Shown here one piece after another: positions 1-11,967 of a DNA stretch of 64,000 nucleotides. This DNA is from Megalobrama amblycephala (lineage: Eukaryota; Chordata; Actinopteri; Cypriniformes; Xenocyprididae). The notes under the pieces were generated by a model, which saw only the letters and a program-made list of their open reading frames with translations, was not told where the DNA came from and ran no database searches. The DNA is taken from positions 33,434,640 to 33,498,639 of the forward strand of contig NC_063061.1 of NCBI RefSeq assembly GCF_018812025.1. The letters run 5' to 3'. The stretch's first letter is position 1. The number at the start of each line of letters is the position of its first letter. The position numbers were made by a program, and so were the translations under genes.

Positions 1-367
1 ACGTTTTGAGCTGTTCAGGGACTGAAGACCGCTGCATTACTGGTGAGTAGGATGAAGTGATTTTTTATCTCTTTTTTTTTTAATCTTATGCATTTGCTAC
101 AGTTTTCATACCAATAGCCAGCGTAGACACCTCAGCTTTCATTCATTAATCCACTTCTGTTTTCTTTCATCAGGGACTGATGTACATCAGACAATGGTTG
201 CAAAAGGCTGTGCCTCCAAATCTTATTGTGATGGCGCAGCAGCAATTGCTAACCCTAGCTTTGGGAGCGTCACATGTTGCGAGGGGAACCTGTGTAATGG
301 TGCTCAAAATGTCTCCCAGAGCTTCCTGTTCCTCTGCTGTTCTCTACTCTACTTCCTGCTGCACTGA
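1..367 (+). CDS. LY6/uPAR-domain GPI-anchored protein, last two exons (partial)
   Basis: Two coding exons are visible: 1-42, ending at a GTGAGT donor, and 174-367, after a pyrimidine-rich tract and CAG acceptor. The intron is phase 1 and the joined frame stays open to a TGA at 365-367. The peptide shows the LY6/three-finger signature: a Cys-rich start (SCSGTEDRC), then CASKSYC, then CCEGNLCN, the CC-x4-CN ending typical of the family. It finishes with a hydrophobic tail (about 15 residues, Leu/Phe/Cys rich), as expected of a GPI-anchor signal. Such proteins sit on the outer leaflet of the plasma membrane. The start and signal peptide lie upstream of the window, so the exact paralogue cannot be named. 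Confidence 0.88.
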
Positions 368-827
368 ATCCAGCAGCTCTTCATCCTACAATCAGACACA
401 CTGTACTGAATATAGAGCTCTTATTTTTATCTAGATTTGACCTGGTGTGAGGAATTTAAAATTTTATATATTTTATATATATTTTTGGTATAATATATAT
501 ATAAAACTTCATTTGCCTCAATGGAAAGCATATTTACACTGTCTGAATTGTTCCCTATCCCCATATAGTGCACTACCCCACTAGAAATTTTACATTCCCA
601 GAACATTCTCAGAACATCCCCGCTGGTGTTAAGTTGCCTGGAAAATCGAGAAGGGTCTGGCTGCAGACCATGGACAAGTGGAGCTCCACTCTGGAACAGG
701 AAATACGTCACCTCCACTTGTGTTTTACTACCCTTTACAGTAATGCAAATACTTGTTTTACTAACGTCTACACCTACACCAACCCTAAACCTACCCTTAC
801 AATAATGCAAATACAGTAATTAAATTA
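368..827. other. Intergenic; one arm of an inverted repeat
   Basis: There is no convincing gene. It begins with AT-rich DNA (TATATA runs at 455-505). Positions 661-717 are an imperfect reverse complement of 2570-2626, both centred on the palindromic GAGTGGAGCTCCACTC-like core, so this is one arm of an inverted repeat whose spacer holds the hAT element at 836-2566. Confidence 0.5.
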
Positions 828-835
828 GTGGTGGT

Positions 836-1563
836 CAGAGGTGTCAAGTAACGAAGTACAAATACTTCGTTACCTTACTTAAGTAGAAATTTCGGGTATC
901 TATACTTTACTGGAGTAATTATTTTTCAGCCGACTTTTTACTTCTACTCCTTACATTTTCACGCAATTATCTGTACTTTCTACTCCTTACATTTTAAAAA
1001 TAGCCTCGTTACTCCAATTTCATTTCGGCTTGTTTTCATTCCGGCTTGAGAAAAAAAAAAACTATCCAGATAAATCGGGCCATCCGGATAGACTGAATTT
1101 GATTGTGGTTGGATGAGAAGTATAAACATATACCATTCTGACATCCTATTGGTTTGTACGCGATCCATTGCACCTGCACGTCACAAATTACGTCACACTC
1201 CAGCAAGGTGGACAGTGTTACTCAAAAAAGAGTATTTCTTAAAAGTTATTATTTCTTCACTACTGGCTCATTTGGGCTATCAAACGGGTGCTTTCTCTTC
1301 GTCCTCCGCAAATTAAGATAGTTCAGTAGAGAGAACGTTTGAATAAATTAGTGTATACACCGGTTTTTAAACTTTTTTTTTTAGCGCGACTCTTTTTATT
1401 TGACCCATAGTCATATACAACCATGTAGCTAAACAAGTCAAAACGAGTTAATTTAAAAATAAACTGAAGGTAAACGTTGCTCTCATGGTGGTTATATCTC
1501 TCTCTTTCGGTGAAGTGGAGCAGTGCTCTTGCTGAATGGCACGAATTGCACTACGGACTATTG

Positions 1564-1615
<52 letters not shown>

Positions 1616-2566
1616 CGAATAAGCTGCGATGTCACGTTTCCAGTGCTTTTTTGTGTGTGCGTGAGGCGCGGGCGCGATCAAACATCTGTCTTTGCAGGGG
1701 ACTTGCCTCATCGTCATGGCAACGGTTCGTGAACAGGTCAGATTATTGCCGTTTGTTGGATGCTCAGACGACCAAACCAACGCCGATTAAACATGTTCAG
1801 TCACAGACTCCGACCAACGCCAACAGGGTTATCACACCTATCCAACAAACTCCAACAGACGAGTTTGTTGGCGTTTGTCGGTGCGGTGTGCACTGAAACA
1901 GCTGAAAACTACCCGCATTTGGCGGGTTGGCGGGTGTTAATGTCAAGCCCTGATTGTTACTAAGCCTGCCCGGGTACACCAAAACTTTTCTTGTCCGTTG
2001 CCCTCACAGATTCCTGCAGTTAAGCTTGGATGTACTTTTACATTCCAATAAAGGTCATTGATGACATGCCTCTTAACTGAAGTATGACTTGTTGCACCAT
2101 TATACTTATAGGCAACTAGTCATCATATCTTTCACTCCACGAAACACGTTAATGCTCAGTTAGTAAACATATATCGTGCTTTAATGTATTTGCATTGTAC
2201 TAAAATGCGTTCATTTTCAATGGGCATATATGCGGCTGAAGCAGTTAGCCTAGTGCATCCCAAATTTTTTAACATTAACATTTTAATATAACATTATAGT
2301 CATTATGGCCTTTAGAAAAATGTTTTTGACAAGGTGGAGTGCACAATAGGCCCCTGTGGCGCGGCCTAAGCTTTTGTCCTTAATGGCATTTTTTCCCCTA
2401 CATTACTTTTACTTTTCTACTTTAAGTAGTTTTGAAACCAGTACTTTTATACTTTTACTTGAGTAAAAAGCTTGAGTTGATACTTCAACTTCTACAGAAG
2501 TATTTTTAAACCCTAGTATCTATACTTCTACTTGAGTAATGAATGTGAATACTTTTGACACCAGTG
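836..2566. mobile_element. hAT-type DNA transposon, non-autonomous (about 1.7 kb)
   Basis: The element starts CAGAGGTGTCAAGTAACG and ends TTGACACCAGTG, imperfect terminal inverted repeats of the CAGNGGTG hAT type. It is flanked by identical 8-bp direct repeats GTGGTGGT at 828-835 and 2567-2574, the size hAT transposases make. Subterminal regions hold inverted AAGTA-rich sequence at both ends (TTACTTAAGTAG, ACTTGAGTAA). No transposase frame survives and the interior includes a (TA)n tract, so it depends on an autonomous relative. The target lies near a GTG-rich stretch, so the exact duplication has a little ambiguity. The element at 15057-16104 appears to be the same family. Confidence 0.8.
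1569..1614. repeat. (TA)n microsatellite
   Basis: About 23 uninterrupted TA units inside the hAT element at 836-2566. Reading frames crossing it (poly Tyr-Ile) are artefacts. Confidence 0.9.
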
Positions 2567-2660
2567 GTGGTGGTGATGCATTTCCTGTTTGAGAGTGGAG
2601 CTCCACTCGCCCGCTCAAGCTGCAGCTGCAATTTGAGAATACATGTTGTTATTGCCAATT

Positions 2661-3248
2661 GTGTGTGTGTGCGTGTGACATTGTATCAGGCCATCAAGCT
2701 GTTCAATAAACAGTTTAAAACATACAGTCACCCAATCAGTGCTGAGATTCTAGATGGCATAAACAAAGATGTAATGAATTCTTGACAAACTGAGGACGGA
2801 ATCGAAACTGTCTCGTGTCTCTCTCTCTCATCTGCTCGTGCTGGGATCAGCAGCGGCGCGGGCAACACAACAAGCCTCTTTACAGATGTCAAACAAACCA
2901 AAGAAGCTCTTTACTGCTTTTGTGCTTGCGTGAATGAGATTCACCATGTATTTTGAACACAATGAAGCGAGAATGGACGAGCACAAGCTTCACTAGAGAT
3001 GCGAGCCATCTCTTTTTCTCTCAAAACCTCATCCAATATTTAAATGTACATTTCTAATGCTTTCTTGTGATCGAATCTTGTCGATTCGCTGGAGTGTTTT
3101 TATTTAAAAAGAGGCAGTCAGCTCATGGCTGCTTTAAAAGGTTCATCTCGCCTTGTTTATGTGTGTGTGCGTGTGACATTGTATCAGGCCATCAAGCTGT
3201 TTATTAAACTTTACAACACACAGTCACTCAATCAGTACTGAGATTCTA
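2661..3248 (+). repeat. About 90-bp direct repeat, two copies 498 bp apart
   Basis: 2661-2752 and 3160-3248 share GTGTGTGTGCGTGTGACATT, then TATCAGGCCATCAAGCTGTT and, further on, CAATCAGT-CTGAGATTCTA, with scattered substitutions and small indels. This indicates an old local duplication of the intervening half-kilobase or two copies of one repeat tail. No coding frame runs through either copy. Confidence 0.7.
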
Positions 3249-3827
3249 CATGTTTTCATTTAAAAAGGCTAAAAAGAAGCTGAAAATTAGGAGCCTTTTA
3301 AATAGCATAATAAGGGCATTGCATTTAGCATCATTTATCAGCAGGTGGCAGCAGATGATGTTTTTTGTTCCAAAATAACACCTTTGCATCTGCTAAAATC
3401 AAACAGCTCAATGCAAAAAAAATTCAGTTTTCTGGTTTCACAATTATTTTTTATACATTGTCATATGAATGTATTAATTGGAATTGTTGTTGTTTATAAT
3501 TTTTTATCATATATCAGAGAGGTCACCAGAAAACAAACTACAATCTGAACAACTAAATGAAACTGGCTTCAAGTGAAAATCTTCATCTTCTAAACTCTCA
3601 TGATGATTGACAGTAAATATTGATTACCCTCATTGATAAAACTAATGCTAATCAGCAGTTCAACAAATGGATAACGTAAAAACTGCTGTAGAAAATGTCA
3701 AAAGAATTTTGAGGGTCAAAGATCAAATGATCATTTATTATGTTTGTGATCAAATCTGTTCTTGTGCATCTGACATGACATTAATATTAACACCTATTAT
3801 CACAGCAGTCACATAGGGTTGAAAAAT

Positions 3828-3962
3828 GTTGTGTCCACCAACACTCCCTCGTCGATGGTAGGTTCGACCGGCTCACACACCTGGTCGGGCTCTGTGGTGA
3901 TGTGACCCCCAATCGCTCTCGTGTGCGTGGGCGGCTCAATCGTGGCGGTGTCCGTTGTAATT
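3828..3962 (-). pseudogene. Possible retroelement-protein remnant
   Basis: The minus strand has a short open stretch of about 45 codons, rich in Glu-Pro and Thr, with EPDQVCEPVEP and EGVLVD, ending in a stop near 3828. This style of peptide resembles proline/glutamate-rich linkers in multicopy fish retroelement-like proteins, but the match is from memory and weak. There is no start codon and no neighbour that would complete a gene. It may come from the same family as the fragment at 17227-17517. Confidence 0.25.
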
Positions 3963-4286
3963 ATTGAGACAGATCAGACACAATTATTTGTTAGTTAACC
4001 AATAGTTTTAAGCTCACTCTTGGGGCCTGGCTTCCACTGAGAAGTTCTCAGTTAAAAATTTTATTGCACCAATAAATGCCGCATGGAGAGCAGAAAAGAG
4101 ACACACAAAATCTGCATCTTCCCTGCATTTTCCACACAGAACACAGACGTTATTGCATTAATTTATAGACAGACTATTCTCTACATACATATTCCCAGGA
4201 AATGGTATCCATTATTACTGTTGTTGTATTGTACTCATTGTATTTACATGTTTTATGATTTTTAAATGTTATGACCTGCAAGGTAA

Positions 4287-5257
4287 TGTTGTACCTCTGA
4301 AAAGAGGGAGATGAACAAACATAAATCTCGTGGTTGTTTCCCCACTGTGAACTTTATGTAGAATTTGTTCATAACAATTGACAATAAACTTTGCAAAACA
4401 GCATCAATGGTCTTCTCTTTTCATTTCACAGATTTTTACAATGAGTACCATAAGCTATTAATTATACAATTTTTAGTTAATTATAAAATCTTCAGTTATT
4501 TATAAATAATACATTAATTAATACATATTATATAGCTGTTTATGAGAATATCTGATACAATTCAAAATAACATGTTAATACTCTTTAAACAATTATCTTG
4601 TCTGAAAATACATCAATATCTTGGATTCTCTGTAATTCACTTTTCACATTTCTCAATATATTCATGTTTTTAAAGCAATTCAACCAATTGGCACTAAACC
4701 AACAACATTAAACATTAAATACAAAATACGCAAATATTAAACACTCTACATGTGATCTCGCACCATTATGTAGGCCTCGCGCCATCTCATGGCTGAGCTC
4801 GTACATCTCTAAACTAATAAACTTTTAAAACATGTTTAACAAAATGCAATCGGTATCATTGTAACATCTACACACTCTTAAACATTATATCATTAACACC
4901 TTATAACAGTTTATCATTAGAATACCTGAAAAGAGGGAGATGAACAAACATAAATCTCGTGGTTGTTTCCCCACTGTGAACTTTATGTAGAATGAAGAAA
5001 CCCGCGAGATCTCCCCCTAGTGTTCCAGCAGGCCAGAGCAATCGATCACACACCTTAAATGTGCCAAACTAATAGATCACTGATGAACTCAAAATGATAA
5101 ACAAATTACATATGTACATTCTATAAAGTTTTAAACATTCACAAGATCATATGTAAAATATTTTTACTGTTTCAGATTTATGAATTTAATTGCATATTTC
5201 AATCTATTACATGTAATTGCACATTATGAATTTAAATGCATATTTCAATCTATCACA
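4287..5257 (-). repeat. 3' LTR of the gypsy element
   Basis: About 971 bp. Read on the minus strand it begins TGTGATAG and ends TACAACA, the TG...CA ends of an LTR. It is nearly identical to 12215-13194; visible differences include a small deletion near 4650 and a few substitutions. A 67-bp segment is present twice inside it (4298-4364 and 4927-4993), an internal direct duplication shared by both LTRs. Confidence 0.92.
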
Positions 5258-5268
5258 CACTCCCCTCC
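5258..5268 (-). other. Polypurine tract
   Basis: The minus strand reads GGAGGGGAGTG directly before the TG start of the 3' LTR, the expected position of the plus-strand primer for reverse transcription. Confidence 0.8.
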
Positions 5269-5760
5269 AAAATTAAATGTCGTCTCGACATTACCATTCT
5301 CTTTTAACACAAGAGTCTTTCAGTCCCTTTGGTGTTATTTTTTTTTTTTTTTTTAGTGCAAGAGTTCTTTTAACGGTTCAACATTTAAATAGTCCACAGA
5401 TTGTCCCAAACTCACTCGTTCACTTCCTGGAGCAAATCAACAGTTTATCAGAAAGAACCGTCCATGTATCAAAGTGCAAAACTTCAAAGTGATAAGAAAC
5501 AACAGTCCATATTTTCTTTGAATTTCAAGAGTCCAACAGCCTCTCATGACTACAGTCCATAAGGTTTTCTCAAAATTTCAAACTTCCAAGACTGTTCAAG
5601 GCAATATTCCTCAGACAAAACAGTCCATAAATTTCAAACTTTAAAAGTTCAAAGAATGTTCAAGGCAATATTCCTAAAACAGAACAGTCCATAAGTTCAA
5701 GGGGCCAGACTGTAACAGTCTATAATGCAAATTGCAAATTTAACAGTCCATGGTCCCTCT
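5269..5760 (-). other. Gypsy 3' untranslated region with spaced 9-mer repeats
   Basis: No protein follows integrase here. The minus-strand word ATGGACTGT (plus ACAGTCCAT), allowing small variation, recurs about six times between 5458 and 5750, every 40-70 nt, with similar TTTGAA-rich spacers. This looks like a decayed tandem repeat and may be a protein or RNA binding array of the element. There is a T16 run near 5340. Confidence 0.55.
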
Positions 5761-7524
5761 TTAGTGCACTCCATACACAAAAGGCAACTGGTAACAATAT
5801 TGCTGAACAGGTGGCAACCATGTTGACAGTCCATGAGCAGACACATACGGTAAGTTCTGTTGTGGTGTCTGCAAGATCCCATTTTGTTGCCTGACATTAT
5901 AAGTCGGTGTACCCAGTTCATCATAGGCAAGTATTCTTGGTGGGTATCTTTGCCTTCTAGGTGGCTGGTAGGTTTCCTCTCTTTGACCCTCTTGGTCACT
6001 TTCAAGGGATGACATGGGAGCAGGAACTTGTTCTTCAGCAGGTAAGTTCAACTCTTGTTCTGCACTGTCGGTCTCCGCAGGTGGCTCCTGATCCTCTTGG
6101 TCACTCTCCACAGATGACATTGAAGCAGGAACTTGTTCCATAACCCCATTTGGCTGCTCCTCAGACTCTGTGGTAGGTAGTGGTTCGAGACTTTTAGGTT
6201 CAACAACGTTGTTTAGTTGAGGTCCTTGTGGTGATATATAATGAAAATCTAATTCATCTTCGCTCTCTTCCTCAGACTCAACATGGCTGACTTGAGGCTT
6301 TTCCAATGTATGTTTTGGTCTGATCTTTTGAGGCGGAACAGTTTCAAGAGGTAGGTGGTCACAAGGCATTAATAAGTTGCGATGGAGGACTCTGGATCGT
6401 CCATTTCCCTTTTCTGGCTTTACTTTATAAATTGGAAGCTCACCACCCATCTGTCGCACAACTACATGGATACTGTCTTCCCAGAAATTACGGAGTTTAC
6501 CAGGGCCTCCTCGTGGTGTTAAGTTCTTTACAAGAACACGATCACCTGGCTGCAGTGTGGTACTTCTCACCTTACTGTCAAAGTTCTTTTTGCTCCTGTC
6601 TGCAGATTTTTGAGCACACTCTCTGGCGATTTTATACGCCTCTTCCATTCCGTGTTTCCATTTCTCCACATATTCTTTCTGATTACAGGTAGGCATTTCT
6701 GAATTCAAGCCAAACAACATGTCGACCGGCAGTCTTGGAGACCTTCCATATAAAAGGTAGAAAGGAGAGAACCCTGTGACTTCTGAGCGGGTACAATTGT
6801 AAGCATACAGTAGCTTATTCAAGGAGTCTTTCCAATTCGATTTTTGACTTTCTGTGAGCGTTCTTAGCATTTGTAACAATGTCCTGTTAAAACGCTCGGC
6901 TTGGCCATTGCCTTGCGGATGATATGGGGTCGTTCTGGAGCCCGTGATGCCACAGTATTTTTGGAGCTGTTCAAACAATTGATTCTCAAACTCTCCACCT
7001 TGATCATGATGGATGCGAGACGGGAAGCCAAACTTTAAGGCAAAATCATTAAAGATACGATCTGCAGCTGTTTTACCCGATTTGGAAGTAGTGGCATATG
7101 CTTGGGCGAATCGGGTGAAATGATCTACTACCACAAGTATATACTCATAACCTCCTTTGCAGCGGTCTAAGTGAAGGAAGTCAATTGAGATCAATTCAAA
7201 GGGCTGAGTCGTAATTATGTTTGTCAATGAGGCTCTTGTCTCATAACAGGGCTTTTTCTGCTTCAGGCATCTGCATGTTTTTGTGACATAATGCTCACTA
7301 TCTGCCTGCATGTATGGCCAAAAGAAACGTTCACGGATGAGTGAGAGAGTGCGATCTGTACCTGGATGGCCCATTTCATCATGAAGCTCTCGTAAGACTG
7401 TTCTTTTAAATTTCTCAGGGAGGACCAACTGTGTGCGTGTGGAAGTGGTTCGGCAGAGGACACCATCCTTATTAATGGTAAGCTTTCCCCATTCACGAAA
7501 CAGACATTTTGTTTTGAGGCTGTA
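5761..7524 (-). CDS. pol: Gypsy integrase (second part of pol)
   Basis: This is the integrase part of Pol. Numbering from the first ATG at 7428, the zinc-binding region has HDEMGH then a TCRC pair. The catalytic core holds D83 (SIDFL), D142 (HHDQGGEF) and E178 (QAERFNRTL), a DD35E triad with all three acidic residues present. The C-terminal part is long and acidic, with an imperfect internal repeat ([16 protein letters not shown] and [16 protein letters not shown]), then a Pro/Tyr-rich tail. The frame is open upstream to the T8 run at 7525-7532, so the true protein is fused to RT and the ATG is probably not a start. It would insert the cDNA into chromosomes. Confidence 0.92.
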   Translation of the reverse strand, partial: YSLKTKCLFREWGKLTINKDGVLCRTTSTRTQLVLPEKFKRTVLRELHDEMGHPGTDRTLSLIRERFFWPYMQADSEHYVTKTCRCLKQKKPCYETRASLTNIITTQPFELISIDFLHLDRCKGGYEYILVVVDHFTRFAQAYATTSKSGKTAADRIFNDFALKFGFPSRIHHDQGGEFENQLFEQLQKYCGITGSRTTPYHPQGNGQAERFNRTLLQMLRTLTESQKSNWKDSLNKLLYAYNCTRSEVTGFSPFYLLYGRSPRLPVDMLFGLNSEMPTCNQKEYVEKWKHGMEEAYKIARECAQKSADRSKKNFDSKVRSTTLQPGDRVLVKNLTPRGGPGKLRNFWEDSIHVVVRQMGGELPIYKVKPEKGNGRSRVLHRNLLMPCDHLPLETVPPQKIRPKHTLEKPQVSHVESEEESEDELDFHYISPQGPQLNNVVEPKSLEPLPTTESEEQPNGVMEQVPASMSSVESDQEDQEPPAETDSAEQELNLPAEEQVPAPMSSLESDQEGQREETYQPPRRQRYPPRILAYDELGTPTYNVRQQNGILQTPQQNLPYVSAHGLSTWLPPVQQYCYQLPFVYGVH

Positions 7525-10417
7525 TTTTTTTTAGATGTTTTACTTGTGGTTTGGTCCCAGACAGTTTACATTCATATACCGGACTAATATCCTGGTCATT
7601 AATTTGAGCTTCTTGGATCACATTCACTGACAAGGGAGTTATTGTCGGGACTGCTGGACAGGCTTCAATAGATGAACAGTTAATTGAGACTGACCATGGG
7701 ATGCTGGGACCCTCTTGAGCTTCTACAGCTTGCATTGTTGCACCAATTACATCAGATGACAATTCCTCACAACACTCTTTCATCATAGTTCCTATGTCAA
7801 GGGGCAGTCGGGACAGCGTATCAGCATCAATATTTTCACGGCCTGGGCGATATCTGATTGTGAAGTGGAAATCTGCCAAATCAGCAACCCACCTGCAACC
7901 TGTGGCATTCAATTTGGCAGTTGACAGGACATATGTAAGGGGGTTATTGTCACTATATACGGTGAAAGTTGGAGCATAATACAAGTAATCACGAAATTTG
8001 TCGGTGATTGACCACTTCAAAGCAAGAAATTCAAGCTTGCCCGAGTGCAAGTGGTAGTTTTTCTCAGCAGCTGATAGAGTACGGGACCCATAGGCAATCA
8101 CACGAAGTTTCTCATTTTGCTTCTGGTATAATACTGCACCTAAGCCTTGAGCTGATGCATCAGTATGCAGTATAAAAGGCTGTGAAAAGTCTGGGAAAGC
8201 CAATACAGGGGGCTGGAGCAAACAGTCAATTAGTTGTTCAAGAGTGCTCTGATGTTGTTCCGTCCAAGTAATGGGCTTACTCGATGGCACACCAGTTTTC
8301 ATGCATTTTGTCTTTGATTGTCTTTGGCTATTTTTCAGGTGAGCATTATGTTCAGGAGTACTTTTTAACAGGTCATACAAAGGGCTAGCAATGCGAGAGA
8401 AATCTTTAATGTACTGTCTGTAGTAGCTAAGTAGACCAAGAATTCTCCTCAGCTCACCAGCATTCCTTGGTTGTTTGTCTTTCAGGGATCTGACAGCTTC
8501 TGTGTCTGCGGGATCAATTTTACTTCCCTCTGCAGAGACTATTCTACCCAGGTAGCGGACTTCAGATTTGAAAAGCTCACACTTACTTGGCTTAAGTTTG
8601 ATGCCATGTTGCCTAAGCTGTTGCAGAACTTTTCTGACATCCTGGACATGTTTCTCAAAGGTCTTACTAAACACCAAGGTGTCGTCGAGGTATGGGATGC
8701 AGATCTCATCTCGCAAGCCTTCTAAACACTCTTCCATACATCGTTGGAAGGCTGCGGGACCATTCATCAGCCCGAAGGGGATACGCACCCATTCATATAG
8801 GCCCCATGGTGTCACAAAAGCAGTTAGGTGTTTACTCTCCTTTGACATGAACCCCTGGTGGTAGGCCTTCCCTTGATCTAATGACGAAAACCAGGAATTA
8901 CCACCAAGGCTGTCCATAATGTCCTGCACCCTCGGAATTGGCTGTCTATCTGGGTGAGTCTTTCTGTTCAGGTCCCGATAATCAATACATAAACGGAGGC
9001 TGCCATCTTTCTTTCTTACGCACACGATTGGAGAAGAGTAGGATGAGTTGGATTTTTCAATCCAGCCTTGAACTATGAGGTCATGCAAGTATTCTTTCAT
9101 CTCACGATACAGAGGCTTTGGCACAGACATGTAAGTACGATTGACTGGCTCATCATCTTTAAGTGAGATGCTCAGTTGCAAATTTCTGATGCACCCAATG
9201 TCGCTGTCTGACTTAGAAAATGAATGGCACTCTTCTCTTAACATTTGCTGTACTACCTGTCTCTGGTGTTTATTCAGGTGGCTGACATCGACAGGCGGGT
9301 CCCATTCATCAGTATCCGTTGCCTGGATGTGACATACCCCAACAGAGGTAGAGTTTACTGGCACCTCAAACATACTAGCAGGTAAGACATTCTTGACCAA
9401 CTGTAATGTACCCATTAGGGTCTGGCCCATGAGAGTTAGATCATGATCAGTGTCATTGTACATCTCAATTGTGATATTGGTTGGAGCCCCCTTTTTTAGA
9501 CTCACTAGACTTTCAGTGAATTCAAGCCCATCCGGCCATTGGGGGTTCACATCAGGTTCGAAAAGGAGTGTGCTGTCCTCTTTAACTGGTTGCATGTAGA
9601 CTCTGCATACGACCCGTACAGTACTACGTTTTGGAATGTTAACATGCACTTTTGTGGTCTTTACTGTATATTCACATGAGCTCTCTGCACTCAAAAGTTG
9701 GATAAATGTCTGGACTTTGCTCCTCTTTAAGCTGGGGAATGCAGCTTTCACAGTTCTCTCCAGCATACTGTTTACAGTGTTTGGTTGTGCTTGTTCAATG
9801 GAGTTCACAATTTGTTCTATCACATTGAAACCTATGATAGGGTGTGAGAGATTTTGACCCCTCGCTACGAGCATAGGAATGACAAGTTCAGCTTGGTGAG
9901 ATGCTGGTGATGATAATCTGAATGTCACTTCGACATATCCAATATAGGGCAGATTAATGCCGTTGGCAGCCACAAGGTTCAACGTATTTGGAGCCTCAAG
10001 GATATCGGAAACAGCTCTCAATGGGACTTCTGGTAAGTATTCTTGTTTCCACAGTTCATCAATGACACATACCTGAGAGCCAGTGTCCCACAGTGCTTGA
10101 ATTTGTTGGCCGTGCAGGTAACATTCAACGAGACATTGCCTCCCCACTAATGACGTCACAGGAGAATGCTGATTAACTTTGCTTCTGCAGGGGGCGTGAA
10201 CACTCATGGTCATGCAGGAGTTTGACACTGGTTTCAGTGAGTTGATACAAGTTTGCTTGTGTTCAACCCAATGGTGAGTTTGGCAGTTTTTAGAACAATA
10301 CAGTGCCTTTTTACATTGTGAACACTGCTTCATTTTCTTCTCTGTTCTTTCACAGGCTGCACATTTTTGGGACTGGTCAATGGATCTGGTTACTCCCTGT
10401 CCCGCGGAAGTAACCAC
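7493..10417 (-). CDS. pol: Gypsy protease - reverse transcriptase - RNase H with N-terminal MYND finger
   Basis: A 974-codon frame. Domains in order: MYND-type zinc finger at residues 19-57 (C19, C22, C32, C35, C41, C45, H49, H53, C57, with the YC-x3-CQ spacing); aspartic protease with WDTGS (D111); reverse transcriptase with [32 protein letters not shown] and the catalytic YLDD at 576-579; RNase H starting [15 protein letters not shown]. Together these copy element RNA into DNA in cytoplasmic particles. The frame overlaps the end of gag by 28 bp in the -1 frame, consistent with -1 frameshift expression. It ends early because of a +1-type shift at A8 (minus strand of 7525-7532), after which integrase continues in another frame. 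A MYND finger is not a usual Ty3/gypsy Pol domain. Confidence 0.93.
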   Translation of the reverse strand: MVTSAGQGVTRSIDQSQKCAACERTEKKMKQCSQCKKALYCSKNCQTHHWVEHKQTCINSLKPVSNSCMTMSVHAPCRSKVNQHSPVTSLVGRQCLVECYLHGQQIQALWDTGSQVCVIDELWKQEYLPEVPLRAVSDILEAPNTLNLVAANGINLPYIGYVEVTFRLSSPASHQAELVIPMLVARGQNLSHPIIGFNVIEQIVNSIEQAQPNTVNSMLERTVKAAFPSLKRSKVQTFIQLLSAESSCEYTVKTTKVHVNIPKRSTVRVVCRVYMQPVKEDSTLLFEPDVNPQWPDGLEFTESLVSLKKGAPTNITIEMYNDTDHDLTLMGQTLMGTLQLVKNVLPASMFEVPVNSTSVGVCHIQATDTDEWDPPVDVSHLNKHQRQVVQQMLREECHSFSKSDSDIGCIRNLQLSISLKDDEPVNRTYMSVPKPLYREMKEYLHDLIVQGWIEKSNSSYSSPIVCVRKKDGSLRLCIDYRDLNRKTHPDRQPIPRVQDIMDSLGGNSWFSSLDQGKAYHQGFMSKESKHLTAFVTPWGLYEWVRIPFGLMNGPAAFQRCMEECLEGLRDEICIPYLDDTLVFSKTFEKHVQDVRKVLQQLRQHGIKLKPSKCELFKSEVRYLGRIVSAEGSKIDPADTEAVRSLKDKQPRNAGELRRILGLLSYYRQYIKDFSRIASPLYDLLKSTPEHNAHLKNSQRQSKTKCMKTGVPSSKPITWTEQHQSTLEQLIDCLLQPPVLAFPDFSQPFILHTDASAQGLGAVLYQKQNEKLRVIAYGSRTLSAAEKNYHLHSGKLEFLALKWSITDKFRDYLYYAPTFTVYSDNNPLTYVLSTAKLNATGCRWVADLADFHFTIRYRPGRENIDADTLSRLPLDIGTMMKECCEELSSDVIGATMQAVEAQEGPSIPWSVSINCSSIEACPAVPTITPLSVNVIQEAQINDQDISPVYECKLSGTKPQVKHLKKIQPQNKMSVS

Positions 10418-11967
10418 TCTCCATTTAAAGGACTCTCTCTCGAAGGCTTAATGCCACGAATTCTACATCCTGCTTGAAAGTGCTCCCCACTGCCACATCT
10501 AAAGCAATGCATGCAACGGTCCTCTGTTCTTTGCTGCTGACAATTGAAGCACTTTCTTGCTTGGGAATGAGTAGTCGGTGCATAATATCGTCGAGGCATA
10601 TATTGGGGTTGAAATTGAGTGTTCATTCTTGTTTGGTTGGTACCCGGCGATGCCCAATATGGTTGCACTGGACACTGAACAGTTTCTCTGTCAGAGGCTC
10701 TCGGTGTAGGAATAGGGCATTGTGGTGAGGCAAAGGCTGGTTGCTGCAATGATTCTCGAATGTGAGCTATTTCAACACTGAGTGTTTTTAGTGATGCTAC
10801 ATCAGTTCTCAATTCTTTAAGTTCTGACAGCACACTGGAAGATGGTTTTGGTCCGCTTGAAGTCACACTGGGTTTCTTATCAGTGGTTTCATCACTGGAC
10901 TTGACTGAATGGACAACAGTAGGGGTGTGCTGCACATGGATTTTCTTTTTCTTTTGTCTTTCTGCCTCATTAGCACAAGCAATATTTAATTTCTCCAACA
11001 GAGCCTCATCTGTGGTTTTCATGTCAAGGAGGAGGGGCTGCATGTCTACTTTAATGCTGTCACTTTGGAGACCGGTGAGTACAGTATGTAAGAACATGCT
11101 CTGGACTAACGCTGGATCGTATTTTAGGCCTGATTCTACTTCTTGGGATGCAAACAAGATTTTCTGACGCAGGTCCAAAACACGCATTAGGAAACTCTGA
11201 GGTGTTTCTTTGTTCCCTTGACATTCAGAAGTAAGTTGCTTATAAAGTTCGGTTGCATTTTTTTCTTGGAAGTGAGAACGTAGAATTCGTCTGAGTGTAG
11301 GTAGAGTCAGATTGGACTTTCCTTCGAAATAACTTCGTAACTGCAAGCCAGGAGAAATGGCACGAATGACTGCATCACAAATCTCACATTCTGGGTAGCC
11401 TCTGCTCAGACCGTTCTCGATCTGGTGAGCCAAACTTGAAAAGGTCAATTTCTCTTTTTGACCGGGCTCACCGATTTGTCCAGAAATTTTGAACTCTTTG
11501 CACCAAGGTGGGCTTAAATGCTGAACATTCACAAAGGGTTGCGGGTGTGCAGCAATTTGTGGTTGAGGCTGGACACTACTTTGTTTTGTGCTCAATTCGT
11601 CCAATTGTTGCATTTCACTCAATTTTTGTTTCATCGCACACTTTAGTTCATCTAACTCCTTTTGCAATCTATCCTTTTCTGCGAGTTTGCGTTGTTCTGT
11701 TGACTCATTTTCAGTGACTGTACTCAGTTCTATTATTTTATCTCTCACGCTTAATAGTACAGACATGCCACCATCTTCTAGCTCTGTTATGTCCTCTTCA
11801 AGATGTTGAGGGATGTGAGAGATCAGAGACATGCGTGATTTAGAAGGGACTTTCTCTTGATCTGATATGTTCAGGAACTCACAAACACTGAGAAGTTTGT
11901 CTTTGGATAGGGGATTTAACATGGCGATGATCTCAACTTGCATTTCCTCTAGCATGGTCATCTCCAT
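10390..11967 (-). CDS. gag: Gypsy Gag polyprotein
   Basis: A 525-codon frame in the Gag position. The N-terminal third is acidic with Glu/Lys-rich coiled-coil-like sequence around residues 60-120. The middle (about 160-340) has a capsid-like helical region with the [14 protein letters not shown] and [16 protein letters not shown] segments typical of Ty3/gypsy capsid domains. Near the C-terminus is a nucleocapsid with CFNC followed by a CX2CX4HX4C knuckle ([14 protein letters not shown]). It packages element RNA. Its end overlaps pol by 28 bp. The start is the first ATG after a leader of about 230 bp downstream of the primer-binding site. Confidence 0.9.
   Translation of the reverse strand: MEMTMLEEMQVEIIAMLNPLSKDKLLSVCEFLNISDQEKVPSKSRMSLISHIPQHLEEDITELEDGGMSVLLSVRDKIIELSTVTENESTEQRKLAEKDRLQKELDELKCAMKQKLSEMQQLDELSTKQSSVQPQPQIAAHPQPFVNVQHLSPPWCKEFKISGQIGEPGQKEKLTFSSLAHQIENGLSRGYPECEICDAVIRAISPGLQLRSYFEGKSNLTLPTLRRILRSHFQEKNATELYKQLTSECQGNKETPQSFLMRVLDLRQKILFASQEVESGLKYDPALVQSMFLHTVLTGLQSDSIKVDMQPLLLDMKTTDEALLEKLNIACANEAERQKKKKIHVQHTPTVVHSVKSSDETTDKKPSVTSSGPKPSSSVLSELKELRTDVASLKTLSVEIAHIRESLQQPAFASPQCPIPTPRASDRETVQCPVQPYWASPGTNQTRMNTQFQPQYMPRRYYAPTTHSQARKCFNCQQQRTEDRCMHCFRCGSGEHFQAGCRIRGIKPSRESPLNGEWLLPRDRE

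Larger units (their letters stand above)
2575..4286. other. Intergenic repeats between hAT and gypsy elements
   Basis: There is no intact gene. It contains the second inverted-repeat arm (2570-2626), a 90-bp direct repeat (2661-2752 and 3160-3248) and a possible retroelement peptide remnant on the minus strand (3828-3962). The rest is AT-rich and featureless to my reading. Confidence 0.5.

Noticed and set aside
180..434. Reading frame starting ATG at 180
   Set aside because: It is out of phase with the clear LY6 exon (Cys pattern, splice acceptor at 173, hydrophobic tail), so it is a shadow frame.
1477..1982. Several overlapping frames on both strands
   Set aside because: They cross the (TA)n tract and lie wholly inside a non-autonomous hAT; no family motif.
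5697..6005. Possible envelope-like frame after gypsy integrase
   Set aside because: It overlaps the integrase C-terminus in another phase and has no signal peptide or transmembrane segment; no env is supported.
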